NCBI RefSeq assembly: GCF_963259705.1 | Contig: NC_081842.1 | Location: 184,888,349 to 184,952,348, forward strand | DNA length: 64,000 nucleotides | DNA from: Myotis daubentonii | Taxonomy: Eukaryota > Chordata > Mammalia > Chiroptera > Vespertilionidae | Reading direction: 5' to 3' | In this document: in pieces, positions 1 to 10,433 of the stretch | Layout of the letters: the number at the start of each line of letters is the position of its first letter | Numbering within the stretch: the stretch's first letter is position 1 | Position numbers and translations under genes: made by a program | Notes under the pieces: generated by a model | What the model saw: only the letters and a program-made list of their open reading frames with translations | Database searches by the model: none | What the model was told of the DNA's origin: nothing

Positions 1-900
1 TATAACTATTACTTTGAGTTCTATATCTGATAGATTGTGTCCCTCCATTTCATTTAGCTCCTTTACTGTAGACACCCCATGTTCGTTCATTTGGGGCCTG
101 TTTTTTTTTCCTCCTAATTTTGGTTGTCTCTCTCTTTTTTCATCTTCACCAAGGATATTTTTTCCATTGATTTTTAGAGAGAGTGGAAGGGAGGGGGGAG
201 ATAGAGAGAGAGAGATATTGATATGAGAGAGATTCATCAATTGGTTGCCTCCCACAATGTGCCCTGACCCTGGCCAGGATTAAGCCTGCAACCGAAGTAT
301 GTGCCCTTGACTGGGAATCGAACTCATGACCCCCAGTCCTTGGGCTGACCCTGTAACCAATGAGCCAAACCAGCCAGGGCTTAGCTGTCTCTTTGTGTTT
401 GTTTCTATGTACTAGATAGATCTGCTATGACTCTAAATTTTTGTGGGGTGGTGTTATATAGTAGATGTCCAGTGGTGTGGTCTCCTTGATCTGCTGAGAT
501 GAGTGCTCTAGGAATGTTTCTTATGTGGGTTATGTGGGCTCTCCTTTTGTAATTGAGTCTTATTGAGTCTTAATTGCTGTTGGCTCATTTGTGGGTGGGA
601 TTGACCTTAGACTGACTGACTATGAGGATCAAACCCAACCACAGTGTGTGAACTGCTGTGCAGGTGCAGCTGGCTCCCCAGCCCACTCAGTCTTACAACT
701 CCTGCTCCCCCTCCCCCCGCCCCCTGGTGCTTTCTGCTCTGCCCTGGTGCTTTCTGCTCCATCACATTACATTCCCAGAGCCTAGCTGAATTGTGGTGAT
801 GACCGCCAGTGAGAGAGTGGGGGGCACTGTGGTCCACAGTTGCACCTCTGGAGCCCTTGTGCTCACTCCCCTTTTGGCCTGTTTGTTTTATATCCTGATT
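1..900. repeat. Probable old interspersed repeat (LINE-like), interrupted by a SINE
   Basis: Low-complexity, T-rich sequence at 1-145 and 381-900 flanks the SINE at 146-380 and seems to be one older element. The short match of TGTCTCT-rich sequence on both sides of the SINE fits a target-site duplication. No intact reading frame is visible; short frames here are not gene-like. I cannot assign the family with certainty; an antisense LINE 5' region is possible. Confidence 0.3.
146..380 (-). mobile_element. VES-type SINE, diverged
   Basis: Reads in reverse: the end GCCAGGGC with GAGCCAAACCAGC is the complement of the tRNA-like head, followed by the complement of the body (CGAACTCATGACC, B-box side) and a GA-rich tract that is the CT-rich tail of the SINE. 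It is an older variant with a TTTTTCCATTGATTTTTAGAG tail side. A decayed pol III-derived retroposon, not a tRNA gene. Confidence 0.8.
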
Positions 901-1298
901 ATTGGTGTTATTTTTAATTATAAGTAGACATTGTATAAAATAGGACCATAGAAAATACTGGCTATGATATTTTATCCCAGATATAGTTCACTCTTTCTCT
1001 AAGTAAATGGAGTAAGGTGAAATCATATTAGAACAATCTGGAATTGAGCTGTGGGGCAGAGAAGCAGTTTTAGTAAAGCCCTGTCCACCTCTGATTTGTC
1101 CTTGTTCTTTAGAGGTGGCTCTTCTGAGCTTTTCATTGAAAGCTTCGTAGGTCTGCAGTATTGACCTTCTCTGGGAGAAGTCTGAAACACCACTGGAGTT
1201 TTAGTCAAAGGTTTGAACACCATGAAACACAAATAAATTTTACTCTATCTTTTCAGCCCAGATCCCATCCTCAAGTGCAACCATCCCAGGGTTGTTGT

Positions 1299-1532
1299 TT
1301 TTTAAAAATATATTTTTATTGATTTCAGAGAAGAAGGGAGAGGGAGAAAGAGATTGAAACATCAATGAGAGAGAATTACTGATTGGCTGCCTCCTGCACC
1401 CTCCCCACCCCCGCCCCCCGCCCCTGAGTGGGGATTGAACCAGCAACCCAGGCATGTGCCCTGACAGGGAATCAAACCATGACTTCCTGGTTCATAGGTC
1501 AACGCTCAACCATTGAGCCATGCCAGCCGGGC
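1299..1532 (-). mobile_element. VES-type SINE
   Basis: Antisense copy: A/T-rich tail with TTTATTGATTTCAGAG at the left, GA-rich body, and complement of the tRNA-like head ending GCCAGCCGGGC at the right. The middle has a C-rich expansion near 1405-1425. Confidence 0.85.
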
Positions 1533-1673
1533 CCAGGCTTTTGATTAAAAGTCTGATTAGTCTCTGTCTCCTCAGCTCTAAAATTTCTATGGAATCTTTG
1601 AAGTTTTGAACTTAATTCTTTTGTTTCTCTCCTCATGTAGGTTTAAAATCTGGCAGTTTTCTTTTTGTTTTTC

Positions 1674-1773
1674 TTTTTTAAAAATATATTTTATTGATTT
1701 TTTACAGAGAGGAAGGGAGAGAGATAGAGAGTTAGAAACATCGATCAGCTGCCTCCTGCACACACACACCCCG

Positions 1774-1804
<31 letters not shown>

Positions 1805-1912
1805 ACTGGGGATGTGCCCGCAACCAAGGTACATGCCCTTGACTAGAATCGAACCTGGGACCCTTCAGTCCGCAGGCCGACGCTCTATCCACCGAGCGAA
1901 ACTGGCCAGGGC
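1674..1912 (-). mobile_element. VES-type SINE with expanded (CA)n/C tract
   Basis: Antisense SINE with the usual TTTTATTGATTTTTTACAGAG tail side and head complement ending CTGGCCAGGGC. The centre (about 1759-1806) has become a CA/poly-C/CA simple repeat, a local expansion within the SINE. Confidence 0.88.
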
Positions 1913-2526
1913 TCTGGCCGTTTTCTTGAGCGGGAAACCTGTTGTGTGTTTATTGCAGGCCCATTCACTTTAGTGAGACTCTGTATCCTAAGTACCATGA
2001 AATTTTACTCAGCCTCCCGGGCCCAGGCTCACCAACCAGCTTTCTGATCTGTTCTGTCAGAAAACCCCCCCATGTGATAAACTGGTTACACATTTGAGGT
2101 ACTTCTAAATTCCAATTCATTATGCCAGCCACTGTGGCTATCAAATGGTTTTTTGTTTCTTTTTCTCCCAAGAAGTCTTCTGAATAGGCTAAGCCCAATT
2201 CCCCTTGTCTGTGCCTAGAATCAGCAAGTATAATGAGAAAAGAAAACAATTGGCTATTGTCAGCTTACCTGGAAAGGGCTATTCCTGCTGAAATTTTAAT
2301 TCATCTAAATAAATACTGGTATCTTTTAAAATATGATTTTTACAATTTATACAATTTTTTTTAGTTGTTGCAAGAGAACATTGGTCTATCCTTTCCACTA
2401 TATTCTATCCACAAGTGGAATTATTATTATGATTTACAGTGAATTTTCCTGATCACTAATTAAGTTGAGCTATTTTCATGTATTTATGGGCATTGGATTT
2501 TTCTTTTCTTTTTTCTTTTTTTAGTT

Positions 2527-2813
2527 AATTCTCACCAGAGGATATTTTTTTCCATTGACTTTTGTGGTTTTTTTTTCAGAGAGAGTAGAAGAGAGGGAGA
2601 GAGGGGGAGATAGAGAGAGGAAGGGAGGGAGAGAGAAAGAGAAAGAAAAAAACATCTATGTGAGAGGCACATCAATTGGTTGCCTTCCGCACGCGCCCCA
2701 ACTGGGGCTGGGGATTGAACCTGGAACTCCAAGACCCCTTGACTGTGAATCAAACCCATGGCCCTTTGGTGCAAAGGCCAATGCTCTAACCACTTAGAAA
2801 CACTGGCCTGGGC
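2527..2813 (-). mobile_element. VES-type SINE, older variant
   Basis: Antisense copy with long GAGAG/AAAGAG tract and head complement ending CACTGGCCTGGGC. It interrupts L1-like sequence (left GGGCATTGGATTTTTC, right GAATTTTTCTTTTTC). Confidence 0.8.
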
Positions 2814-2871
2814 CGAATTTTTCTTTTTCTGAAATATGTTAGTCTTTTGCCTCTTTTTTTCATCTGGGTTA

Positions 2872-3856
2872 CCATATTTTTCCGTGTATAAGACACTATT
2901 TTTTTCTAAAATCAGATTGAAAATCGAGAGGCATCTTATACATGGTAGTCAGCCAAGGAGAGAGCTGCGCAGGTATGTAGCTGCTCATACCTTGTCAAAC
3001 AGGCTTCCTCCAATCATGAGCATTATTGTTACTGACATCAGCTGATGCCATAATTGGAAGTGGAGGTGGAGAGTGTGCAGATGCAACAGGGACCAGAACG
3101 TATGAGCCCATAAAGATATCAAAAAATAAAAAAGATAAGTACCGGTAAGCGATTATCTTACTCTGCAAGATTCAAACTGAATATAATCAGCTATGCAAAA
3201 GAGCATGAACATAGCGCTGCAGAGAGAGAATTTGGACCTCCTCCCACTGAATGTATGCGCAGACAGTGGAGAAAACAGGAAGAACAACTCCTTAAGATGC
3301 CAAAAAAAATGAAGGCCTTAAGAAGAAAACCAGCAAAATGGGCAAACTTGGAGCAGAGGCTTAAGACTTGGATTATGGAGCAGTGCCTGAGTGGCTTATG
3401 TGTATCAACTAAGCTTATTCAATGTCAGGCAAGAATGTTTGCAAGTGAAATAAACATTGTTGACTTGACAGGAAAGGCAAAATGGTGCTTTAATTTCATG
3501 AGGAGAGAAGGGTTGGCCATGAGACCATGAACAAAGTTAGCTCAGAAAATGCCACCAGTTTATGAGGATAATCTCACATATATAGGCAGTGGCTCAGAAG
3601 AGAGTAGTGATACAATAGAAGTTGAAGAAATATGTCTGGAACTAATAGTGATGAAGAAGAGAGCAGTGATGCAACAGAGGTTGAATAAAGTGATATGCTG
3701 CATAATATCATAGTGCTGGTATGTAAACATTACCTTGAGGTAATTACTAAATAAAATTGTGTTCTGTTTTATGTTTAAAATATTTATTTCTTAATTTTGG
3801 GTTGGAAAAGTGGGGGGCATCTTATACATGGGGCATCTTATACACAAAAAATAAGA
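2872..3856 (+). mobile_element. Tc1/mariner-pogo-like DNA transposon, non-autonomous
   Basis: The element begins CCATATTTTTCCGTGTATAA and ends with a near inverted copy (TTATACACAAAAAATAAGA); it is flanked by TA on each side (2870-2871 and 3857-3858), the target duplication typical of Tc1/mariner. GGCATCTTATACATG motifs lie near both ends as subterminal repeats. Inside is a remnant of a transposase DNA-binding region (see 3165-3530), followed closely by an acidic tail-like stretch (about 3600-3690), so the DDE catalytic core seems deleted. Family name is inferred from ends and the helix-turn-helix remnant. Confidence 0.6.
3165..3530 (+). pseudogene. Transposase remnant, CENP-B/Tc5-type helix-turn-helix DNA-binding region
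   Basis: The frame reads FKLNIISYAKEHEHSAAERE then FGPP and a RRQWRKQEE stretch, the pattern of the first (psq-like) helix-turn-helix of pogo/Tigger/CENP-B transposases, followed by a second Tc5-type domain (ANLEQRLKTWI then VSTKLIQCQARMFASE). The stretch from 3255 (first Met) to 3530 is open for 91 codons. No DDE or DDD catalytic triad follows; after the stop only a short acidic segment remains. It could still bind DNA in principle, but there is no evidence that it is expressed. Confidence 0.55.
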
Positions 3857-3976
3857 TATCTACTTTTTAATGATTTGAAGCACCTTTTTATATATTTTTC
3901 TAGAATAGGTCCTTTGTAATTTTTATGTGTTGCAAATATATTCTCTCTCCCTGTAGCTTTTTAAAAAAGTTTTCTG

Positions 3977-4228
3977 TGGCCCTGGCTGGTATGGCTCAGT
4001 TGGTTGGAGTGTCTTCCCATGCACCAAGAGGTTGTGGGTTTGATTTCTAGTCAGGGCATGTACCTAGGTTGCGGGTTCCATCCCCACTCAGGGGCATGCA
4101 GGAGGCAACCAATCAATGTTTCACTCTCACATTGATGTTTCTCTTTCTCTCTTTCTTTCCCTCTCTCTCTTTCTCTCTTCCTCTCTTTCTAAAATCAATA
4201 AACATATCCTTGGGTGCGGGTTAAAAAA
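3977..4228 (+). mobile_element. VES-type SINE, older subfamily
   Basis: Sense copy: GCCCTGGCTGGTATGGCTCAG (A-box side), GGTTTGATTTCTAGTCAGGG (B-box side), then a long CT-rich tract and AAAATCAATAAACATATCC. The extra tail CCTTGGGTGCGGGTTAAAAA marks the older variant also seen at 10507-10768. Confidence 0.85.
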
Positions 4229-4683
4229 CGTTTCTATGGGTATGTAATACATTGTAAGAAAAATGTTTGAAAATATTTGTCATGTTGAGCTTGAGATGCC
4301 TGTAGACCATCTAAATGGAACTGTCAAGGCCACCATTATAGATTTAGGAGTGTATTTGACACTTTTTATGCATTGCCTATGATTTTCCACTAGTCTTACT
4401 GGCCCTCAGCTGCTTGCTCAGCCCCAGCTACTGCCCCATGACCAATTCTACAGACTCCAAAGGATCCAACTGGTTTCACAACTGAATCTTGAAGTATCTG
4501 ACTCCTCCCATAAAGTCCAGACTCAGATGAAGGATAATACTACAGGGTATGAGATCTTGCTTGTCCAGGAAGTACAGGAGAGGCCAAATGACTGGAAAGC
4601 ATAACTCTTTAGGGGCAAACTTTGACAATGGGAGACAGGACACAGGAGTAACTAGCCAGTAAATTCTCTTTTCATTCTCTTCT

Positions 4684-4868
4684 AGTTTCATTCTTTTGCA
4701 TGTAGCTGTACAATTTTCTCAACACCATTTATTAAAGAGACTGTCCTTTCTCTATTGTATATTTTTGGCTCCTTTGACATAAATTAATTGACCACATATG
4801 CATTGGTTGCGAATCTTCTTTTGTTGAAAATAGAACAAAGAATAAATAAATAAATATCATAGTATGGA
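4684..4868 (-). repeat. L1 ORF2 fragment plus adjoining segment, duplicated at 9519-9687
   Basis: 4684-4800 matches antisense L1 ORF2 (complement of ...AATAAATGGTGTTGAGAAAAT). It is followed by about 60 bp (CGAATCTTCTTTTGTTGAAA onwards, to AGTATGGA) that is not L1-like to me. The same join of L1 and non-L1 sequence occurs at 9519-9687, so both copies share one ancestor. Confidence 0.6.
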
Positions 4869-5165
4869 GAGATAATTTGAAGGGCCACAAGAAGTTGTTT
4901 GTTTCTTTGAAGTATTTTCCAACAGTATAGATCTCATGAATCAGATCTTCCATGCAGATGATGCCATATTTACCAAGAGATTGAGCAATCAATGTGTTAT
5001 GTGTCAGGGCAATTGCTTTTTGTTAATTTTGCGGTACCATGCTTATAGTTCAGTTCATTTACTGACTTCAGGTTTGAGTATCTCCATGTAATATATGGTT
5101 ACACAATTTTCAACAAGTTAATTGAAGCCATGTCAAGCTTAACAAAGGTTCCTCAGATATGGGTT
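4869..5165 (-). pseudogene. RPL7: Ribosomal protein L7 processed pseudogene (fragment)
   Basis: Read on the minus strand, the frame gives [20 protein letters not shown] followed by a [12 protein letters not shown] segment, which is the highly conserved C-terminal half of ribosomal protein uL30/L7. Upstream (higher coordinates) the copy continues in shifted frames with recognisable segments such as NLKSVNEL and GTFVKL, so it is intronless and carries small indels and substitutions. It stops abruptly after FKLS: the last part of the protein and the 3' untranslated region are absent, replaced by the L1-linked cassette at 4684-4868. A SINE interrupts the 5' side at 5181. It is a dead retrocopy, not a functional gene. 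Confidence 0.8.
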
Positions 5166-5180
5166 AAATTCTCCACTCAT

Positions 5181-5399
5181 GCCCTAGCCAATTTGGCTCA
5201 GTGGGTAGAGTATTGGCCTGCAGACTGAAGGGTCCTGGGTTTTGATTCCGGCCAAGGGCACATGCCTGGCTTGCGGGCTCGATCCCCAGTGTGGGGCATG
5301 CAGGAGGCAGCCAAGCAATGATTCTCTCTCATCATTGATGTTTTTATCTTTCTCTCCCTCTCCCTTCCTCTCTGAAATCAATAAAAATATATTTTAAAA
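5181..5399 (+). mobile_element. VES-type SINE
   Basis: Sense copy beginning GCCCTAGCCAATTTGGCTCAG, with B-box GGTTTTGATTCCGGCC and A-rich tail. Target-site duplication AAATTCTCCACTCAT (5166-5180) versus AAATTCTCTACTCAT (about 5400-5414). Confidence 0.9.
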
Positions 5400-5414
5400 A
5401 AATTCTCTACTCAT

Positions 5415-6127
5415 ATGAGCTGCGCTTGCCAAATGGGCTGATTAAGCTCCCATTATGTCTAAAGAAGACCTTAGGGCAGAATGCAGAAATATTTGAGTAG
5501 GAGACTGGCAGTGTGAAGTGAATTGGAATGACCTAACACAAATACAGCTTAAATCAGAGATGAATTGTGGATATGTGATATGGGTGGTACCAGAGACATG
5601 TCACAGAGGTAGAGAGTACAACTGTTGTAATGATCATTATTTTTAAATAAGGATGGATTTGCCTCAGAACATGATCGGCTAAATTTGGAATCATTACATT
5701 TCAGTGCTTAACCTTCCTTCTAAAATTCAAATTTAGTTTTTGGTCAAGTTAGGATGCAGTAAGAATAGGGTGTTTATTACATTTATGTTCATTGATTTTC
5801 TATTACATGGAATTTGCAGTCTATGTAGGGGCGTTAAGGTATTTTATAAGATGTACAAATTGGTGAATGATTCAGAATAAAATATAAATAAGTAAAGTGC
5901 CATAAATTTAGAGACAGGGTGTGTTCAGGAAAGGAGAACATTCTTAAGCTCATTCTTAAAATATTAAAATTTTTTCCTATGGGCAGAGGTGTACTTAGTG
6001 TATTTGATACCAGAATTGGTTCATTTTATAAACACATTTTTCCTCTAGATAGAAAATTATTTTTAGTAAAGAGCAAAAAATGAAATGAATAATCATAATG
6101 TCAGAAAATAAATGCAGACAGTGAGAA
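5415..6127. other. No feature recognised
   Basis: AT-rich unique-looking sequence between the SINE and the first Helitron. I see no convincing frame, RNA gene or clear repeat boundary; the immediate left part could extend the RPL7 retrocopy or its insertion site. Confidence 0.3.
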
Positions 6128-6144
6128 TTTTTTTTATTGAGATA

Positions 6145-6390
6145 CTAGAGGCCCAGTGCACGATTAAATCAGGCGTGTATAGGGCCCCCTAAGCCTAATC
6201 TGCCATCAGGGCCATGTCTGCCACCCATGAAGCCTCGCACACTCCGCAGACACTGCTGGTGGCCTGCAATGCTCCAGAAGTCCCACCCGCCACGGCTGCC
6301 GTGGGACCCATCAATGCACCTCCTGGTGAGTCCGGTAGTTGGTTGTGGTGCCGTGATGGCATCATGACCACAGGCCTTTTATGATATAGA
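6145..6390 (-). mobile_element. Non-autonomous Helitron (HeliBat-type)
   Basis: The plus-strand left end CTAGAGGCCCAGTGCACGAT is the complement of a Helitron 3' end (hairpin then CTAG), and the right end ATGATATAGA is the complement of a 5' TC end. Flanks are A (6144) and T (6391), the canonical A|T target without duplication. 246 bp; no coding capacity. Confidence 0.85.
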
Positions 6391-6465
6391 TAATTGACAT
6401 ACAACATTATATTAGTTTCAGGTTTACAACATAATGATTCAATATTTGTGTATATTATAAAATGA

Positions 6466-6921
6466 CTAGAGGCCTGGTGCACAAAAATTTGTGCACTCGG
6501 GAGGGTCCCTCAGCCCGGCCTGTGCCCTCTCACAGTCTGGGACCCCTTGGGGGATGTCCACCTGCTGGCTTAGGCCTGCTCCCCGGGGGATTGGGCCTAA
6601 GCTGGCAGTCAGACATCCCTCTGGCAGCCCGGGATCCCTCGGGGGATGTTCACTTGCCAGCGGGGAGCAGGCCTAGCTGCAGTCAGACATCCTTAGCGCT
6701 GCTGAGGAGGCGGGAGAGGCTCCCACCACCACCACCACTGTACTGGCAGCTGTCAGCCTGGCTTGTGGCTGAGCAGAGCTCCCTCTGTAGGAGCACACTG
6801 ACCACCAAGGGGCAGCTCCTGTATTAAGCGTCTGCCCCCTGGTGGTCAGTGTGTGTCATAGTGACCAGTGATTCCCAGTCACTCTAGGGTCAGTGTGATA
6901 TTACCCTTTTATTATATAGGA
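6466..6921 (-). mobile_element. Non-autonomous Helitron, first of a tandem pair
   Basis: Left end CTAGAGGCCTGGTGCACAAA with the palindromic GTGCACAAAAATTTGTGCAC hairpin; right end TTTTATTATATAGGA (complement of a TC start). It is followed with no spacer by a second Helitron. Long apparent frames here come from GC-rich filler shared by HeliBat elements and are not genes. Confidence 0.85.
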
Positions 6922-7517
6922 CAGAGGCCTGGTGCATGGGTGGGGGCCTGCTGGTTTGCTCTGAAGGGTGCCCCATATCAGGGTGGGGGTCCCGCTGGGG
7001 TTCCTGGCCAGCCTGGGTGAGTGGCTGATGGCTGTTTGAAGGCTGGCCACAGCCCCTTCAAGGTGGGGGTCCCCGCTGGGGTGCCTGGCCAGCCTGGGCT
7101 GGGTAAGGGGCTGATGGTTGTTTGCAGGCTGGTCAAGCCCCCCAGCAGGGACCCTCACCCCATGAGGGTGTGGCCATCCTGGGTGAGGGGCTGATGGCTG
7201 TTTGCAGGCTGACCACAGCCCCCAGCCACCCAAGCTCCCAGTGGAGGCTGGCTGGAAGCAGGTATCTGGGATTTATTTAGCTTCTATAATTGAAATTTTG
7301 TTGCCTTTTGCAGAGGCCACAGCTGGCCAGAGCTGGCGGGAAGCTAGGCTTCCTCCGTCACTGCGGCAACGAAGCTCCTGCTTGCTCCAGCTCCATGGCT
7401 GCTGGCCGCCATCTTGGTTGGGTTAATTTGCATATAGTCGCTCTGATTGGTTGGTGGGCATGGCTTGGCGTAGCAAAGGTACGGTCAGTTAGCATCTTTG
7501 TCTTTTATTAGTGTAGA
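6922..7517 (-). mobile_element. Non-autonomous Helitron, second of a tandem pair
   Basis: Starts CAGAGGCCTGGTGCATGGG (slightly decayed CTAG end) directly after the first element and ends CTTTTATTAGTGTAGA followed by T. The host L1 sequence resumes at 7518 exactly where it left off at 6465, so both elements occupy one target site. Confidence 0.8.
6981..7226. repeat. Internal tandem repeat in Helitron, about 80 bp unit, 3 copies
   Basis: Three successive units share GGGGTCCCCGCTGGGGT, CTGGCCAGCCTGGG and GGGCTGATGGCTGTTTGCAG, with diverged ends. It is a minisatellite-like expansion inside the Helitron filler. Confidence 0.65.
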
Positions 7518-7680
7518 TTACCACAATATGTCTAGTTAACATTCATCACCACATGTAGTTAGAAATATATTTTTGTGTGTGATGAGAACTTTTAATATCT
7601 AGTTTCTTTAAAACTTTCAAATATACAATACAATATTGTTAACTATAGTTACCATACTGCACATTACATCCCCAGGACTT

Positions 7681-7727
7681 ATTTCTTTTCTTTTAATTGA
7701 TTTTAGAGAGGAAAAAAGAGAGGGAGG

Positions 7728-7761
<34 letters not shown>

Positions 7762-7896
7762 TCTCTTGCCTCCTATGCACGCCCTGACTGGGGATCACAC
7801 CCACAACCTAGGTATGTGCCATTGATGGGGAATCAATCCACAACCTTCTGGTGCATGGAACAATGCTCCAACCAACTAAGTTACACTGGCCAGGGC
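7681..7896 (-). mobile_element. VES-type SINE
   Basis: Antisense copy with TTTTAATTGATTTTAGAGAGG tail side, GA-rich tract and head complement ending CACTGGCCAGGGC. GGACTTATTT flanks both sides (7677 and 7898 regions), a short target duplication within L1. Confidence 0.85.
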
Positions 7897-8009
7897 GGGA
7901 CTTATTTATTTTATAACAGAAAGTTTATACCTTTTGACCACCTTCACCCTTTTTGCCCACCCCTTACCCCCTGCTCCTGGCTATCATCAATATGTTCTCT
8001 ATAGAGCAG

Positions 8010-8285
8010 ACCAGTGGTTCTCAGAGAGGAGGAGTATTGGGAGACTGGGTAAATGAGGTGGAGGGATTAACAAGTACAAATTGGTCATTTCAAAATAATC
8101 ATGGGGATGTAAAGTACAGCATAGGGAATATAATCAATAATATTGCAATAACTATGTATGGTGCCAAGTGGGTATAGGAAATATTGGGGGAATACTTTGT
8201 AAAATATATGATTGTCTAACCACTAGGCTGTACACCTGAAACCAATACATAATAATATTGAAAGTACACTGTAATTGAAAAAGAA
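8010..8285 (+). repeat. L1 3' untranslated region fragment
   Basis: Typical mammalian L1 3' end text in sense orientation: GGAGACTGGGTAAATGAGGT, GTAAAGTACAGCATAGGGAA, GATTGTCTAACCACTAGGCT, TGTACACCTGAAACCAATAC, ending in an A-rich stretch. Confidence 0.7.
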
Positions 8286-8289
8286 ATGT

Positions 8290-9687
8290 TTTTTGTACTT
8301 ATGAGTTTGGTTTTTGTTTGTTTATTTAGATTCCATATATAAGTGAAATCACCTGGCATTTGTCTTTGTCTGTCTGATTTATTTCTGTTAGCATAATACA
8401 CTTAAGTTCCACCCCTTGTGTCACAAATGGTAAGATTTCCTTCTTTTTATGGCCAAATAATATTCCATTGTATATAAATGCCACATTTTCTTTATCCAAT
8501 CATCTATTGATGGACATTGGGGTTGTTTTCATATCATGGCTATGGTATATAATACTGCAGTGAACATAGGGATACATATATCCTTTTGAATTAGTGTTTC
8601 ATTTTATTTGGATAAATACCCAGAAGCAGAATTTCTGGATCATATGATAGTACTATTTTTAATATTTTGAGGAACCTCCATATACTGTTTTCCATAGTGG
8701 CTACATCAATTTTCATTCCTATCAACAGTGCACCAGGGTTCCCTTTTCTCCACATCCTTGCCAACATTTGTTGCTTGTTGTTTTTTTAATAATAGCTATT
8801 CTAACAGGTGTGAAGTGATATCTCATTGTGATTTTGATTTGCATTTCCCTGATAATTATCAGCACCTTTTCATGTACCTGTTTGCCATCTGTTTGTCTTC
8901 TTTGGGAAAATGTCTATCCAGGTCCTCTGCCCATTTTATTATTATTATTATTATTATTATCTATTTCAGAGAAGAAGGGAGAGAGAAAGAGGGAGAGAAA
9001 GAGAGAAGATAGACATAATGATGAGAGAGAATCATTGATTGGTTGTTTCCTACATGCTCAACACTGGAGATCGAGGCCACAACCTGGTCATAATCGAACC
9101 CAGGAATCAACCACTGTGCCATGCCGGCCGGGCTCCTCTGCCCATTTTTAAATAAGATTATTTGTTGTTTTGATATTGAGTTGTATGAGTTGTTTATATA
9201 TCTTAATTATTAGACCATTATCATATACATGATTTGAAAATATTTTTTCCCAGTTGGTAGGTTTGCCTTTTCATTTTGTTGATGATTTCCCTTGCTGTGC
9301 AGAAGCTTTTTAGTTTGACATAGTCCCATTTGTTTATCTTTGCTTTTGTTTTGTTGTCTTTGCTTTTGGTGTCAGATCAAAAAAATCATCACTAAGACCA
9401 ATGTAAAAGAACTTACCATCTGTGTTTTCTTCTAGGAGTTTTATGGTTTCAGGTCTTATGTTCAAGCCTTTAATCCATTTTCAGTTCATTTTTGTATATG
9501 GTGTAAGATAATGGTCCAGTTTCATTCTTTTGCATGTGACTGTACAATTTTCTCAACACCATTTATTAAAGAGACAGCCCTTCCCCCATCATATGTTCTT
9601 GGCTTCTTTGTCATATATGCATGGGTTGAGAATCTTCTTTTGTTGAAAATAGAACAAAGAATAAATAAATAAATATCACAGTATGGA
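8290..9687 (-). repeat. L1 ORF2 3' part (antisense), interrupted by a SINE
   Basis: Complement of the L1 ORF2 C-terminal region (GGCCAAATAATATTCCATTG, TTGATGGACATTGGGGTTGT, TTTGCCTTTTCATTTTGTTG, TTTATCTTTGCTTTTGTTTT are diagnostic in reverse). Frames are broken by many stops. 9519-9687 is the second copy of the cassette also seen at 4684-4868. Confidence 0.75.
8938..9133 (-). mobile_element. VES-type SINE inside L1
   Basis: Antisense SINE starting with a short (ATT)n tail and ending GCCATGCCGGCCGGGC. Perfect 15-bp target duplication TCCTCTGCCCATTTT at 8923-8937 and 9134-9148. Confidence 0.92.
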
Positions 9688-9908
9688 AAAATAAAAAATA
9701 AAGGATTAATACTTTTTAATGAGTTTATTTTTTAAAGGGGGAAAGAAATGTATATTTACATATTGTTCTGTTGCAGTAATGTATAAAATTTTATTTTTTA
9801 TCCTTAATTTCTGCATATTTGACAATGACTTCATCAAAATTGATCTTAATATACCCATATTTAATAGAGAATATAGCCAGATTTGTCAATTTATCTTTAC
9901 TCGCTGTT

Positions 9909-10102
9909 GATTGGAGAGAGAGAGAGACAGAGCGAGAGAGGGAAAAATCAATGATGAGATGGATTCATCAACCTGCTGCCTCCTACATGCCCCACACTGG
10001 GGATTGAGCATGAAACTCGGGCATGTGTCCTGACCGGGAATTGAACCATGACCTCCTGGTTCATAGGTTGACACTCAACCACTGAGCCATGATGGCAAGG
10101 CA
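9909..10102 (-). mobile_element. VES-type SINE, truncated tail
   Basis: Antisense copy: GAGAGAGAGACAGAGCGAGAG tract, CATGCCCCACACTGGGGATT body, and head complement CCACTGAGCCATGATGGCAAGGC. Confidence 0.8.
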
Positions 10103-10433
10103 AGAACTTTTCCTATTGACTTTAATTTTTATAAGTTTCTTTCAAATAAAAGCAACATATCTACAAATAGTTAGAAAAAGTCTTAAACAAAAAGATACAC
10201 TTGGCAAAGATTCACAAAAGTCCCATTTAACGATAAATTTTAGACATTACATATCTGTTTCTTTAAACTTGATTTTAGTAGCTTTCAAATGTCCCTGAAT
10301 TTAAAATTTTAAACACAGATAAGGACTCCATTTAATCATGTAAAATGACAGAATTGAAGAAACTCAATTCTTTTTTCATCTGTTATTATTTATATCAAAA
10401 AATTCTGTTTAAATGCAAAAATATTTAGTAGCT

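Larger units (their letters stand above)
2340..4250 (-). repeat. Old L1 fragment (antisense), host for a SINE and a DNA transposon
   Basis: The sequence at 2340-2520, 2815-2871, 3857-3976 and about 4229-4250 reads like an old L1 in reverse (host text such as TTTTTAATGATTTGAAG follows directly when the insertions are removed). It is split by a SINE at 2527-2813, a Tc1/pogo-like element at 2872-3856 and a SINE from 3977. No open frame survives. Confidence 0.5.
6128..7990 (-). repeat. L1 3' region (antisense), host for three Helitrons and a SINE
   Basis: Fragments 6128-6144, 6391-6465, 7518-7680 and 7897-7990 join into a continuous antisense L1 3' untranslated region (TACAACATAATGATTCAATA..., ACCACAATATGTCTAGTTAA..., CCATACTGCACATTACATCC...). 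The Helitrons and SINE interrupt it. Confidence 0.6.

Noticed and set aside
6981..7226. Possible CRISPR-like array
   Set aside because: The units are about 80 bp without distinct spacers, lie inside a Helitron, and the genome is vertebrate.
6462..7426. Frames of 110-121 codons in 6462-7426
   Set aside because: They lie in Helitron filler and its tandem repeats; no domain.
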